The notes: a model not told the origin generated them from the sequence alone. Shown: positions 34,099-43,650, counted from the first letter of the stretch. The stretch: DNA of 64,000 bases from Niveibacterium sp. SC-1 (GCF_038235435.1 NZ_CP151275.1:4898001-4962000); one strand, 5' to 3'. Translations and numbers: made by a program.

Positions 34099-35607
34099 AT
34101 GAAGCGATCGTATCTGCACGTGGCGCTGGCGCTGCTGGGACTTGTCTCGCTGGTGGCGGGCCTGGCCCTGGTGGGCGTGTTCTACGTGGCCCGACAACCG
34201 GCCCTGGCGCTCACCACCCTGGTGCTGCTGGGTCTCGCCACCTGGGTCTATCTGTCGCCGCGCTTCTATGCCTGGCGCTATGTCGTACCCGGCATCCTCG
34301 CGGCCCTCATATTCATCGTGCTGCCCATGGCCTACACCCTGGTCATCGGTTTCACGAATTACAGCTCGGCCCACCTGCTGCCCTTCGAGCGCGCGACGAC
34401 GGTGCTGCTCGGCCGCTCCGACGCGAGCGGCGAAGGCTATGCCTTCAAGCTCTACGCCGACGGCAAGCAGCATCGCCTGGTGTTCACGGCCGATGACGAG
34501 AGCCAGCTGGGCAGCGAGCCCTTTACCCTGGGCAAGGACGCGAAGCTGCCGGTCGCGCCACTCGCCGGCGAACCCGCGGGAACCCCGCTCAAGATCAAGG
34601 AAGTCATCGCGCTCCAGCCCGCCCTCAAGGAGCTGGTCGCCACGACCCCGGACGGCAAGGAGTTGCGCATGAGCAGCCTGCGCCGCTTCTCGGTCATGCG
34701 CCCGGCCTACCTCCGCAATACGGATGGCACGCTCACCGAGGCAAGCACCGGCGAAAAGCTCACCGCCGACCACAAGCAGGGCTACTGGGTGCGCGCCAAC
34801 GGCGAGCCGGTGCAGCCGGGCTTCCGCGTCTATATCGGCCTGCAGAACTACGTTTCGATCTTCACCGACCACCGCTTCTTCGAGCCCTTCGCGCGGGTCT
34901 TCGGCTGGACCATCAGCTTCGCGGCGATCAACACCATCCTCACCTTCGCCATCGGCATCCTGCTCGCCACCGCGATGAACTGGGATGCGCTGCGCTTCCG
35001 CAACGTCTACCGGATGATGCTGTTCCTGCCCTACGCCGTACCGGCCTTCATCTCCATCCCGGTGTTCCGCGGTCTCTTCAACGAGAACCTGGGCGAGATC
35101 AACATGGTGCTGGACATGTTCTTCGGCATCCGCCCGGGCTGGTTCTCCGACGCGACGCTAGCGCGCAGCATGGTGCTGATCGTCAATACCTGGCTGGGCT
35201 ATCCGTACATGATGATTCTCTGCATGGGCCTCATCAAGGCGATCCCGGCCGAGCTCTACGAGGCTTCGGCGCTGGCCGGCGCCGGCCCGGTGATGAACTT
35301 TTCCCGCATCACCCTGCCGCTGATCGCGCGGCCGATCGCGCCGCTCTTGATCGCCTCCTTCGCCTTCAACTTCAACAACCTGACCCTGATCGCGTTGCTC
35401 ACCGGCGGGGCACCGGACTACCTCGACACCCAGGTACCGGTGGGGGCGACCGACCTGCTCGCCTCCTACACCTACCGCATCGCCTTCCAGGATTCGGGGC
35501 AGAACTACGCGCTCGCCTGCGCGATCGCCTCGATCGTGTTCCTGCTGGTTGCCACGCTGGCCGTGGTGAACCTGCGCCTGTTCAAGGTCAACCAGAACCC
35601 GGCCTGA
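34099..35607 (+). CDS. malF: Sugar ABC transporter permease MalF
   Basis: 502 residues. The MalF architecture is complete: N-terminal membrane helices at about 8-30, 35-50 and 57-80, a large periplasmic P2 loop (about 90-265), then the MetI-like permease core (about 275-495) with the EAA motif around ELYEASALAGAGPVMNFSRITLP near residue 386. It pairs with the downstream MalG. ATG at 34099 has an AAGGTG/AAGGG site. Confidence 0.93.
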   Translation: MKRSYLHVALALLGLVSLVAGLALVGVFYVARQPALALTTLVLLGLATWVYLSPRFYAWRYVVPGILAALIFIVLPMAYTLVIGFTNYSSAHLLPFERATTVLLGRSDASGEGYAFKLYADGKQHRLVFTADDESQLGSEPFTLGKDAKLPVAPLAGEPAGTPLKIKEVIALQPALKELVATTPDGKELRMSSLRRFSVMRPAYLRNTDGTLTEASTGEKLTADHKQGYWVRANGEPVQPGFRVYIGLQNYVSIFTDHRFFEPFARVFGWTISFAAINTILTFAIGILLATAMNWDALRFRNVYRMMLFLPYAVPAFISIPVFRGLFNENLGEINMVLDMFFGIRPGWFSDATLARSMVLIVNTWLGYPYMMILCMGLIKAIPAELYEASALAGAGPVMNFSRITLPLIARPIAPLLIASFAFNFNNLTLIALLTGGAPDYLDTQVPVGATDLLASYTYRIAFQDSGQNYALACAIASIVFLLVATLAVVNLRLFKVNQNPA

Positions 35608-35669
35608 GATGAAGACCCTTATCCCTTCGCTCGCCCCGTTGCTCGTCCCCTCGCACTGCAGAGACTGAC

Positions 35670-36560
35670 ATGGCCATCGTCCTCAAGAAATCTCACCGCT
35701 GGCGCGTGTATGCCACCCACGCGGCCATGGTCGCCTTCATCCTGATCACGGTCATGCCCTTCCTGATGATCCTCTCGATCTCGCTGCGCCCGGGCAACTT
35801 CGCCGGCGGCAACCTGATCCCGAGCACCATCAGCTTCGAGCACTGGAAGCTCGCGCTGGGCATCTCCTACATCGACACCGACGGGCACCTGATCAAGCCG
35901 CCCTTCCCGGTGCTGCTGTGGATCTGGAACTCGCTCAAGGTCTCCTTCATCGCCGCCACGGTGGCGCTGGTGCTTTCGATCACCAGCGCCTATGCGTTTG
36001 CCCGCATGCGCTTCCGCGGCCGCGCCGGCCTGCTCAACAGCCTCTTGCTGCTGCAGATGTTCCCCTCGGTGCTGGCGCTGGTCGCGATCTATGCGCTCTT
36101 CGACCGCATCGGCGATTTCGTGCCCTGGCTGGGCCTGAACAGCCACTGGAGCCTCGCGCTCGCCTACACCGGCGGCGTGGCGCAACACATCTGGCTGATC
36201 AAGGGTTACTACGACAGCGTGCCGCGCGAACTCGAAGAGGCCGCCGCGGTAGACGGCGCGACCCCCTTCCAGGCCTTCGTGTATGTGCTGCTGCCGATGG
36301 CCACGCCGATCCTGATCGTGGTCTTCGTGCTGGCCTTCCTCGGCGGGATGATCGAGTACCCGATCGCCTCGGTGCTGATGCATGACGAGGACAAGCTGAC
36401 GCTGGCCATCGGCTCGCGCCTCTTCCTTTTCAACCAGCGCTACCTGTGGGGCGACTTCGCCGCCACCGCCATCCTCGCCGGCATGCCACTGACCCTGCTC
36501 TTCCTCGTGACGCAGAAGTGGCTGGTCTCCGGCCTCACCTCGGGCGCCGTCAAGGGCTAG
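35670..36560 (+). CDS. malG: Sugar ABC transporter permease MalG
   Basis: 296 residues, six predicted membrane helices and the EAA loop (PRELEEAAAVDGATPFQAF near residue 190) that docks on the ATPase. Typical MalG length and C-terminus ending in GAVKG. Forms the inner-membrane channel with MalF. Starts 62 bp after malF. A short GC hairpin followed by TTTTTT at about 36577-36594 may be a weak terminator. Confidence 0.93.
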   Translation: MAIVLKKSHRWRVYATHAAMVAFILITVMPFLMILSISLRPGNFAGGNLIPSTISFEHWKLALGISYIDTDGHLIKPPFPVLLWIWNSLKVSFIAATVALVLSITSAYAFARMRFRGRAGLLNSLLLLQMFPSVLALVAIYALFDRIGDFVPWLGLNSHWSLALAYTGGVAQHIWLIKGYYDSVPRELEEAAAVDGATPFQAFVYVLLPMATPILIVVFVLAFLGGMIEYPIASVLMHDEDKLTLAIGSRLFLFNQRYLWGDFAATAILAGMPLTLLFLVTQKWLVSGLTSGAVKG

Positions 36561-36697
36561 CGCCGACCCGCTCCAAGGGCGCGGCCCGTTTTTTCCTACA
36601 GCGCCGCGCCCCGCACACCACCACCAGAACCGGCCACCGGGCCGCGCATTGCGCGGACCCGCAAGGCCCCGCTCGTCCCGAAAAAGGAAGAAGAGAC

Positions 36698-38626
36698 ATG
36701 AAACAGACCGCACTGAGTGCTGCCGTGATGCTCGCGGCGGCGCTCTGGAGTGTTGCGCCGCTCACCGCCATGGCCGCGCAGGACATCACCGTGCAGCCCG
36801 TCGCCGAGTTGCGTTCCGACTTCATCATGGGGGCGGACGTCTCCATGCTCGACGCGATCGAAAAGGCCGGCGGCAAGTTCTACGACGCCGAGGGCAATCC
36901 GAAGGACTGCCTCGCGATCCTCAAGGACAACGGCGTGAACTGGATCCGCCTGCGCCTCTGGCATACGCCGGTGAACGCGGCGGACGTGGTCGAAGGCGGC
37001 AAGACGATCTCGCGCAAGGGCGACCCGGTCGGCGGCGGCAACAACGATCTGGCCGCAACCCTGCGCATCGCGCAGCGCGCCAAGGCCCTGGGCCTGAAGT
37101 TCGAACTCGACATCCACTACAGCGACTTCTGGGTCGACCCGGACAAGCAGCACAAGCCCGCCGCCTGGAACAACCTGCACGGCGCCGAGCTGCAGGCGGC
37201 GGTCTATCAATACACGGCCGATGTGCTCCGCGCCCTGGGCGAGGGCAACGCCTTCCCCGACATGGTCCAGGTCGGCAACGAGCTCAACGGCGGCATGCTC
37301 TGGCCGGACGGCAAGACCTGGAAGGGCAAGCCCGAGGAAGACATCGGCGGCGACGAGGGCTTCGTCGCGCTGCTCTCGCAAGGCATCAAGGCCGTGCGCG
37401 ATGCCGACCCCACGCGCAAGACCCGCATCGCGGTGCACCTGGCCAATGGCGCGACCAACGAACTCTACCGCCGCGTCTTCGACCTCTTCGCCAAGCGCAA
37501 GGTCGACTATGACGTGATCGGCCTGTCCTTCTACCCGTACTGGCACGGCACCTTCGAAGACTTCCAGAACAACGTCGACGACATCTCGGCGCGCTACCTC
37601 AAGGACGTGGTCGTGATGGAGACCGCCTACGCCTACACCACCCAGGACGGTGACGGCTTCCCCAACCTCTTCAACCGCGAGATGCAGAAGAGCGTGGGCT
37701 ACAAGGCCAGCGTGCAGGGTCAGGCAAGCCTGGTGCGCGACGTGATCGCCGCCGTGGCCAGGGTGCCGGGCAACCGCGGCGCCGGCGTCTTCTACTGGGA
37801 GCCGGACTGGATCCCGGTCAAGGGCACAGGCTGGCGCACCAACGAAGGCAATGCCTGGGACAACCAGGCGATGTTCGACTTCAAGGGCCGCGCACTGCCC
37901 TCGCTGGCCGTCTTCCGCCGCGTGCGCGAGGCCGGCAGCGAGGCCGACGTGCCGAAGCTGCAACCGATCGCGCCGGTAAAGCTGGGTGCCTTCGTAGGCG
38001 AGATCTTCACGCCGCCCGAGAGCCTGCGCGTGGGCTTCAGCGACGATGCGCAGCGCTCTATCTACGTGAGCTGGGACGACGTGCCTGCCGACAAGCTCAA
38101 GCAGCCGGGCAACTTCACCCTGCAAGGCGAGCTGATGGGCTACCCCGTCAAGGTGACGGCTGAAGTGAGCGTGACGCCGCGGCGCAACCTCTTCGAAGAC
38201 CCGAGCTTCGAGAACGGCAAGCTCGACACCTGGACGATCGCCGGCAGCACCGCGGCGGTGAGCAACGAGCGCAATCCGGGCAACGCCCACAGCGGCCAGC
38301 AATCACTGCACTACTGGCTGGGCGAGCCCTTCCAGTTCGAGGCCACGCGCAGCTTCAAGGACATCCCTGACGGCACTTACACGCTCAAGGCCTGGGTTGC
38401 GGGCGGTGGTGGCGAGAAGGCGATCGCGCTGGTCGCGCGCGACTGCGGCGACGACAAGACCTACAGCGCCGCGGCTACCAATACCGGCTGGCAGAAGTGG
38501 GCGCAGTACAGCGTGCGCGGCATCAAGGTGAGCAAGGGCAGCTGCACGGTGGGCATCCGCGTGGATGGCAACACCGGCAACTGGGGTAACGCGGACGACT
38601 TCGAGTTCATCCGCGACAGCAACTGA
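36698..38626 (+). CDS. Multidomain endo-beta-1,4-galactanase (GH53 + Ig-like + binding module)
   Basis: 642 residues, the largest of three GH53 enzymes here. Signal peptide (1-27, cleavage after MAA). GH53 barrel 40-410 with acid/base E195 (VGNELNGGM) and nucleophile E308 (VVMETAYAY). An Ig-like beta domain at about 425-493 (SIYVSWDDVPADKL) and a C-terminal beta-sandwich carbohydrate-binding module at about 497-642 (NLFEDPSFENG start), resembling CBM61-type galactan-binding modules. The barrel is more like classical bacterial GH53 than the two tandem enzymes, so it was probably acquired or diverged separately. The AAGGAAGAAGAG site supports ATG 36698; the long upstream frame is antisense-like noise. 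Confidence 0.92.
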   Translation: MKQTALSAAVMLAAALWSVAPLTAMAAQDITVQPVAELRSDFIMGADVSMLDAIEKAGGKFYDAEGNPKDCLAILKDNGVNWIRLRLWHTPVNAADVVEGGKTISRKGDPVGGGNNDLAATLRIAQRAKALGLKFELDIHYSDFWVDPDKQHKPAAWNNLHGAELQAAVYQYTADVLRALGEGNAFPDMVQVGNELNGGMLWPDGKTWKGKPEEDIGGDEGFVALLSQGIKAVRDADPTRKTRIAVHLANGATNELYRRVFDLFAKRKVDYDVIGLSFYPYWHGTFEDFQNNVDDISARYLKDVVVMETAYAYTTQDGDGFPNLFNREMQKSVGYKASVQGQASLVRDVIAAVARVPGNRGAGVFYWEPDWIPVKGTGWRTNEGNAWDNQAMFDFKGRALPSLAVFRRVREAGSEADVPKLQPIAPVKLGAFVGEIFTPPESLRVGFSDDAQRSIYVSWDDVPADKLKQPGNFTLQGELMGYPVKVTAEVSVTPRRNLFEDPSFENGKLDTWTIAGSTAAVSNERNPGNAHSGQQSLHYWLGEPFQFEATRSFKDIPDGTYTLKAWVAGGGGEKAIALVARDCGDDKTYSAAATNTGWQKWAQYSVRGIKVSKGSCTVGIRVDGNTGNWGNADDFEFIRDSN

Positions 38627-38708
38627 CACTGAAACACCAGGGAGGCGGGCCGCATCCCCCCCGTGCGCCGCCGCCCGAGTCTGATCAGCATTTTTGGGGA
38701 GATACAAC

Positions 38709-40331
38709 ATGAAGACCCTGCGCATTTCGCAACGCCTTTGGATCATGGTCGGCCTCGCCGCCGCGGCGCTCCTGGCCGTCGGTTTCGTCGGCCTGTGGGG
38801 TGCGGCCGATCTGGACCGCGCGCTCGACACCGCCAACGAACGCACCATCCCGGCTATCAAGACCATCGACGGTGCCGAGTCCGCCCTGTTGCGCCTGCAG
38901 GGGGACGTGCTCGCGCACATCATCAACATCGCCGACGCCAAGAAGGATGCAATCGACAAGCAGATCGCGACCGACCGCGCGGCGCTGCTCGCCGCACTGG
39001 GCGAGCAGGAGAAGCGCGTCGGCAACGAGGCCGAGCAGGCTCTGATGAAGGCCGACCGCGCCGGCGTACAAGCCTTTCTGGAAACCGTGCAGCCGGTGGT
39101 GGATCTTTCACGCAAGAACATGGACGACGCAGCCCGCCACGGCGTAGAGGCCGAACTGCTGCCAGCCGGTCAGAAGGCCCTCGATGCCCTGCGCGCGCAT
39201 GCCGCCTTCAACGCCGAACAATCGCAGAAGGCGGCGCATGAGGCAGCCGCCAGCGCCGACCGCGGTCGCAAGCTCTCCTGGGGCGTGATCGTCGCAGGCA
39301 TCCTGGTCGTCGGCCTGCTCGGCGGACGACTGGTGCGCGGCATCGGCGTCGCGCTGCGTCAGGTGCAGCGCACCGTCGAACACATCGGCCGCGAGCGTGA
39401 CTTCACCCAGCGCGTGCCGGTGCTGCGTCGCGACGAACTGGGCAGCATCGCCACCAGCCTCAACCAACTGCTCGCCGATGTGCACGCCAGCCTGGGCACG
39501 CTCTCCGAAGGCATCGGCCGTATCGGCGCAGCCGCCAGCGAGGCCGCGCAGGCCGCGGACCAAGGCGCGGGCACGGCCGACGCACAGAGCGATGCGGCCG
39601 CCACCATGGCCGCCGCGATGGAAGAGATGACGGTGAGCGTGGCCCATGTGGGCGATCGCGCGACCGAAGCGCAGGCGCTCTCGCAGGAATCCCGCAGTCT
39701 CGCGGAACAGGGCAATACCGTGATCACGCAGACGGTGGACGACATCCACCAGATTGCCGACGCGGTCGAGCAGGCAGCCGACGGCATCCGCGCCCTCGGT
39801 GCGGAGAGCGAGCGCATCTCCAGCGTGGTCTCGGTGATCCGCGAGGTGGCCGAGCAGACGAATCTGCTCGCCTTGAATGCGGCGATCGAAGCTGCCCGTG
39901 CCGGCGAACAAGGCCGCGGCTTTGCGGTCGTGGCCGATGAGGTGCGCAAGCTCGCCGAGCGCACCGCCAACTCCACCCGCGAGATCGGCGGTCTCATCGA
40001 CGCGGTGCGTTCCGGCGCCCGCGGTGCGATCGAGAGCATGGAGGTGGCGGTGACGCGGGTCGATGCCGGGGTGCTGCGGGCCCAGGACGCGGGCAGCGCG
40101 ATCTCGCAGATCAGCGCGGCCAACGGCAACGCGGTCGCGCATGTAAGCGAGATCAGCGACGCGATCCGCGAACAGGGCGCCACCAGCACAGCCATCGCGC
40201 AGCGCGTGGAACAGATCGCGCGCATGGCCGAATCGGCCAGCCGCGCCGCGGGCACCAACGCCGCCGTCGCACGCGAACTCGACACGCTCAGCGCGCAGAT
40301 GAAGGACGCCCTCGCGGTCTATCGCCTGTGA
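38709..40331 (+). CDS. Methyl-accepting chemotaxis protein
   Basis: 540 residues. Transmembrane helix 1 (about 11-33), a four-helix-bundle-like periplasmic ligand domain (about 35-190), TM2 (about 193-212), HAMP (about 213-265), and a cytoplasmic signalling domain with the hairpin tip [29 protein letters not shown] near residue 385. ATG 38709 has GGGGAG upstream. It lies within the galactan genes between a secreted galactanase and the porin, so it probably guides the cell toward galactan breakdown products, directly or through a binding protein. The ligand is not shown by the sequence. Confidence 0.93.
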   Translation: MKTLRISQRLWIMVGLAAAALLAVGFVGLWGAADLDRALDTANERTIPAIKTIDGAESALLRLQGDVLAHIINIADAKKDAIDKQIATDRAALLAALGEQEKRVGNEAEQALMKADRAGVQAFLETVQPVVDLSRKNMDDAARHGVEAELLPAGQKALDALRAHAAFNAEQSQKAAHEAAASADRGRKLSWGVIVAGILVVGLLGGRLVRGIGVALRQVQRTVEHIGRERDFTQRVPVLRRDELGSIATSLNQLLADVHASLGTLSEGIGRIGAAASEAAQAADQGAGTADAQSDAAATMAAAMEEMTVSVAHVGDRATEAQALSQESRSLAEQGNTVITQTVDDIHQIADAVEQAADGIRALGAESERISSVVSVIREVAEQTNLLALNAAIEAARAGEQGRGFAVVADEVRKLAERTANSTREIGGLIDAVRSGARGAIESMEVAVTRVDAGVLRAQDAGSAISQISAANGNAVAHVSEISDAIREQGATSTAIAQRVEQIARMAESASRAAGTNAAVARELDTLSAQMKDALAVYRL

Positions 40332-40557
40332 CTTCCTCGGTCAGTCCCTCCTCCCTCCAGCGACGCGCGGGCGGCCCGTCCGCCGCGCATCCGACCGGCT
40401 CAGGGCCACCGCCACGGCGACGGTCGAGCGCCGCGCGCGGACATCCGCCGCCACGTCCGTGAGCCTGTAGCCCCCCGCGCGATTCCGCGCGCCATACATC
40501 GGAACAGACGCCCTCCTGCCGCGCCCTTCAGGCTGCGGGGAGGGCGTTCGTCCGTGC

Positions 40558-40582
40558 ATGCCATTGGCATTTGTGACGCCAA
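40558..40582. promoter_or_regulatory. Overlapping palindromes upstream of the porin gene
   Basis: ATGCCATTGGCAT (40558-40570) is a perfect 13-base palindrome, and TTGGC-N9-GCCAA (40564-40582) overlaps it. Possible operator; binding protein unknown. Confidence 0.4.
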
Positions 40583-40682
40583 ATCCGGCTAGGGGAGACC
40601 TTCAATATAAGTCGTTTGCGGGGCCCCTCTCCTCGCCCGAACAATCCTCTTCGACGACGGTCCGCGCGCACTTGTCGCGTTT

Positions 40683-40726
40683 GCAAACTGCATCTGCCGC
40701 AAACCGTAACGTCACCCGCAGTTTGC
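40683..40726. promoter_or_regulatory. Inverted repeat GCAAACTGC / GCAGTTTGC before the porin gene
   Basis: Perfect 9-bp arms at 40683-40691 and 40718-40726, with a related GCCGCAAACCG in the spacer. About 160 bp upstream of the porin start; fits a dimer-of-dimers activator or repressor site. Confidence 0.4.
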
Positions 40727-40884
40727 GTCGTCAAGAGATTCGACCTCGTGCTGCAACCGGAGATCACACCCGGTGGCTGCACGGGCAGGCCCCTGTCACG
40801 CGACGCGGCACGCGGCCGGCATACCGGCCCGCGCAGACACCGCAGTCCGCTCCGGCGGGCGAGAAAAGTACAAGAGGAGAAACT

Positions 40885-42123
40885 ATGAACAAGCACTTCC
40901 CGATGCGCGCGCTTGCCGCCGCACTGATGCTGGCCTCGGCCGGCGCCATGGCTGCACCCGGCCTGTCGAGCAACGGTTACTTCCGCATGGGCATCGGCAC
41001 CAGCTCCGAAGGCGGCGACCAGGCCTGCTTCGGTCTCGGACCGGCCAAGTATCGTCTGGGCAACGAGTGTGACGACTACGCCGAAATCGGCCTCGACGCC
41101 GAACTGCCGATCTCCCCCAACGGCACGGTGTGGAAGGCGCACGCGATGATCACCGGCTGGTCGGCCTATCCGAACAGCCTCAACGGCGTGGACGTGAGCT
41201 GGTCGCAGCTCTACCTCTCGGGCCACAACCTGGGCACGGGTGCCATGGAAGGCGCGAGCATCTGGGTCGGCCGTCGCTACTACGACCGTCCGGACATCCA
41301 CATCCTCGACTACAAGTACCAGAACTCCGACGGCGACGGCGCCGGCATCGAGAACGTGAACCTGGGCTTCGGCAAGTTCTCCTGGGCCATCGAGCGCAGC
41401 CCGCTCGACTGGAACAACAACAGCAGCACCGAAGACGACGTCGTGTACTTCACCAACCTGCTGCGCCTGGACAGCATCAAGCTGCACCAGGACGGCTGGC
41501 TGACCTTCAACGCCGGCTTCTCCGGTGGCAAGGACAGCCGCGACAAGACCACCGAGGCGCAGAACGGCTGGTACCTCGGCAGCTTCTATGACTTCAAGGT
41601 CGGCAGCCTGGACGCCTGGAACCGCATCGGCGTGCAGTACGGCAAGGGCAACATGGCCACGGGCAACTTCGGCCAGATCAACTACGCCACCGTCGATGCT
41701 GACGACACCTTCCAGATCTTCGACAACGTCACCTACACGTCGGGTGATGGCAAGTGGACCGTGCTGGCCAACGCGCTCTACCGCAAGGACAAGCGCACCA
41801 CCGACGCGTGGAGCGACGGCACCTGGATCTCTTTCGGTGCACGCCCGCAGTACCACTTCACCGACATCTTCGGTGTCGCGGCCGAACTGGGCTACACCAG
41901 CCTGAAGAACAGCGGCGACGAGAAGACCCGCACCCTCACCAAGGGCACGGTGGCGCTGACCGCAGCTTCGGGTCGCACCGCGTACTCGCGCCCGGAAGTG
42001 CGCCTGTTCTACACCTATGCCAAGTGGAACGACGACGCCAAGGGCTGGGTGGGCTATGGCACGCCCTTCCAGGACAAGACCTCCGGTTCGTCCTTCGGCA
42101 TCCAGGCCGAGAGCTGGTGGTAA
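40885..42123 (+). CDS. lamB: LamB-type oligosaccharide porin
   Basis: 412 residues: signal peptide (cleavage after GAMA, about residue 23) and an 18-strand-type maltoporin barrel. The mature start GLSSNGYFRMGIGTSSEGG, the conserved ANIWVGRRYYDRPDIHILDYKY-like segment near residue 130 and a C-terminal aromatic ending (ESWW) are typical. In this setting it is the likely outer-membrane entry route for beta-galacto-oligosaccharides rather than maltodextrin; specificity is inferred. ATG 40885 has AAGAGGAGA upstream. Two terminator-like hairpins follow before the second binding-protein gene. Confidence 0.92.
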   Translation: MNKHFPMRALAAALMLASAGAMAAPGLSSNGYFRMGIGTSSEGGDQACFGLGPAKYRLGNECDDYAEIGLDAELPISPNGTVWKAHAMITGWSAYPNSLNGVDVSWSQLYLSGHNLGTGAMEGASIWVGRRYYDRPDIHILDYKYQNSDGDGAGIENVNLGFGKFSWAIERSPLDWNNNSSTEDDVVYFTNLLRLDSIKLHQDGWLTFNAGFSGGKDSRDKTTEAQNGWYLGSFYDFKVGSLDAWNRIGVQYGKGNMATGNFGQINYATVDADDTFQIFDNVTYTSGDGKWTVLANALYRKDKRTTDAWSDGTWISFGARPQYHFTDIFGVAAELGYTSLKNSGDEKTRTLTKGTVALTAASGRTAYSRPEVRLFYTYAKWNDDAKGWVGYGTPFQDKTSGSSFGIQAESWW

Positions 42124-42131
42124 GACCCCCG

Positions 42132-42156
42132 GGGGTGCGGGTCTGACCCGCACCCC
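42132..42156 (+). terminator. Stem-loop after the porin gene
   Basis: 11-bp GGGGTGCGGGT / ACCCGCACCCC stem with a 3-base loop, 9 bp after the stop. No T tract; probably blocks 3' exonucleases. Confidence 0.55.
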
Positions 42157-42206
42157 GTTTCGAGCGCCTGACCCCATCCTCCTGCGGGAGTACCGCTCCC
42201 CGGTTC

Positions 42207-42238
42207 GGCCGTTCCGTATTGCGCGGAACGGCCTTTTT
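42207..42238 (+). terminator. Rho-independent terminator of the porin gene
   Basis: Perfect 10-bp stem GGCCGTTCCG / CGGAACGGCC, 7-base loop, then TTTTT. Strong, 84 bp after the porin stop. Confidence 0.88.
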
Positions 42239-42333
42239 CAAAACTGGGGCCTACAGGCGCATCCGCCGCAAGAACAACAACTACGAGACGAGACAGCGCG
42301 ACGCCGCGGCCCGCGGGGGCGCAGGGAGAAGAC

Positions 42334-43524
42334 ATGAACAGGAACGCAAGATCCATCGCGGCACGTCTGGCCGCTACGCTGGCATTGGCCGCGGCCGCCA
42401 CCACGAGCCTGGCCGCCGAACCGGGCAAGCTGCTCATCTGGGTGAACAAGGACAAGTGCTTCGACGCCTGGACGCAGATGGCCGAGGCCTATACCAAGCG
42501 CAGCGGCATCGCGACCAAGGTCGAGGCCACGATGCCAGACTTCTTCCTCAGCGCCGCCTCGGCGGGCAAGGGTCCGGACATCGTTATCTGGGCGCACGAC
42601 ACGCTGGGACAGTGGGTGGCCGACGGCCTGCTGCGGCCGGTGACGCCCAGCGCCGCGGTGCGCGAGGCGATCGATCCGCAGGGCTGGCAGGCCTTCACCC
42701 TGGGCCGCAAGCTCTGGGGTTACCCGATCGGCATCGAGGCGATCCACCTCATCTACAACAAGCGCCTGATGACGACCCCGCCACGCAACTTCGAGGACCT
42801 CGCGTCAGAGGACCGCAGGCTCGCGGCCGACAACCGCAAGGCCATCCTCTGGGACCTCTCCCACATCTACTACGCCTGGCCGCTCTTCGCCGCCAACGGG
42901 GCCTATGCGTACAAGCAGAAGGAGAGCGGCGGCTGGAATTCCAATGACATCGGCGTCGCCAACGCCGGCGCGCTCAAGGGTGCGGCGACCCTGCAGCAAC
43001 TGGTGCGCAGCGGCGTGCTGCCGGCCACCGCTTCGCGCGAGGACGCCGAGACCGCCTTCCTCGAAGGCCGCGTGGCGAGCATCATCGACGGCCCCTGGCT
43101 GTGGGACCAGCTGCGCAGCGCGGGCATCGACTTCGGCACGGCCGCCGTGCCGCGCGTGGCGGGCAAACCGGGCGCGCCCTTCGTCGGCGTGACCGGCGCG
43201 ATGATCAGCCGCGCCAGCCCCAACTTCAAACTCGCCAGCGACTACATCGAGCGCGTGATGCTCACGCCCGCCGCGCTCAAGACCTGCAACGCCGACAAAT
43301 CGCTCGGCGTACCCGCCAACACGGCGCTGCGCACGGAGCTGGAATCCGACCCGCGGGTGCGTGGCATGAGCGAGGCCGCGCGCTTTGGCGCACCCATGCC
43401 CAACAACCCCGAGATGCGCTACTTCTGGGGCCCGATGGAGAGCGCGCTGGAGAGCCTGCTCGAGGCGCGCCAGCCGGCGCGCGAAGTGCTCGAACAGGCC
43501 GCCCGCAGGATCGCCACGCATTGA
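42334..43524 (+). CDS. Sugar ABC transporter periplasmic binding protein (MalE-like), copy 2
   Basis: 396 residues, signal peptide (cleaved near LAA-EP, residue 28), mature start KLLIWVNKDKCFDAWTQMAEAYTKRSGI. A clear paralogue of the protein at 32713, sharing WDLSHIYYAWPLFAANGAYAYK and PMPNNPEMRYFWGPME segments, but without its own permeases. It probably feeds the same MalF/MalG/ATPase with a different oligosaccharide. ATG 42334 follows GGGAGAAG. An extra pair of Cys residues (CFDAW; TCNADK) not seen at the same places in copy 1 may form a disulfide. Confidence 0.88.
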   Translation: MNRNARSIAARLAATLALAAAATTSLAAEPGKLLIWVNKDKCFDAWTQMAEAYTKRSGIATKVEATMPDFFLSAASAGKGPDIVIWAHDTLGQWVADGLLRPVTPSAAVREAIDPQGWQAFTLGRKLWGYPIGIEAIHLIYNKRLMTTPPRNFEDLASEDRRLAADNRKAILWDLSHIYYAWPLFAANGAYAYKQKESGGWNSNDIGVANAGALKGAATLQQLVRSGVLPATASREDAETAFLEGRVASIIDGPWLWDQLRSAGIDFGTAAVPRVAGKPGAPFVGVTGAMISRASPNFKLASDYIERVMLTPAALKTCNADKSLGVPANTALRTELESDPRVRGMSEAARFGAPMPNNPEMRYFWGPMESALESLLEARQPAREVLEQAARRIATH

Positions 43525-43595
43525 GGCGCCACGGGGCCCGCGACCATGAAACAGCGGGCCTCGCGGGCCATTCCGACGGACGCTTGCACGCCCAA

Positions 43596-43611
43596 GATTA
43601 AACGTTTAAGC
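43596..43611. promoter_or_regulatory. LacI-type operator 5
   Basis: GATTAAAC-GTTTAAGC, centred on CG, arms pairing at 7 of 8 positions; 40 bp before the GH42 start. The best match to the deduced consensus after operator 3. Confidence 0.7.
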
Positions 43612-43650
43612 TTCGCAACGAATTTTCGCTCTACGGCACAAGGAACCGGC

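Larger units (their letters stand above)
40332..40884. other. Control region upstream of the LamB-type porin
   Basis: About 550 bases without a gene. From left: a GC-rich imperfect stem near 40508-40547 after the chemoreceptor, two overlapping palindromes at 40558-40582 (ATGCCATTGGCAT and TTGGC-N9-GCCAA), an AT-richer patch at 40595-40610 (CAATATAAGT), and a GCAAACTGC/GCAGTTTGC inverted repeat at 40683-40726. None matches the GATTAAAC operator. Confidence 0.6.
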
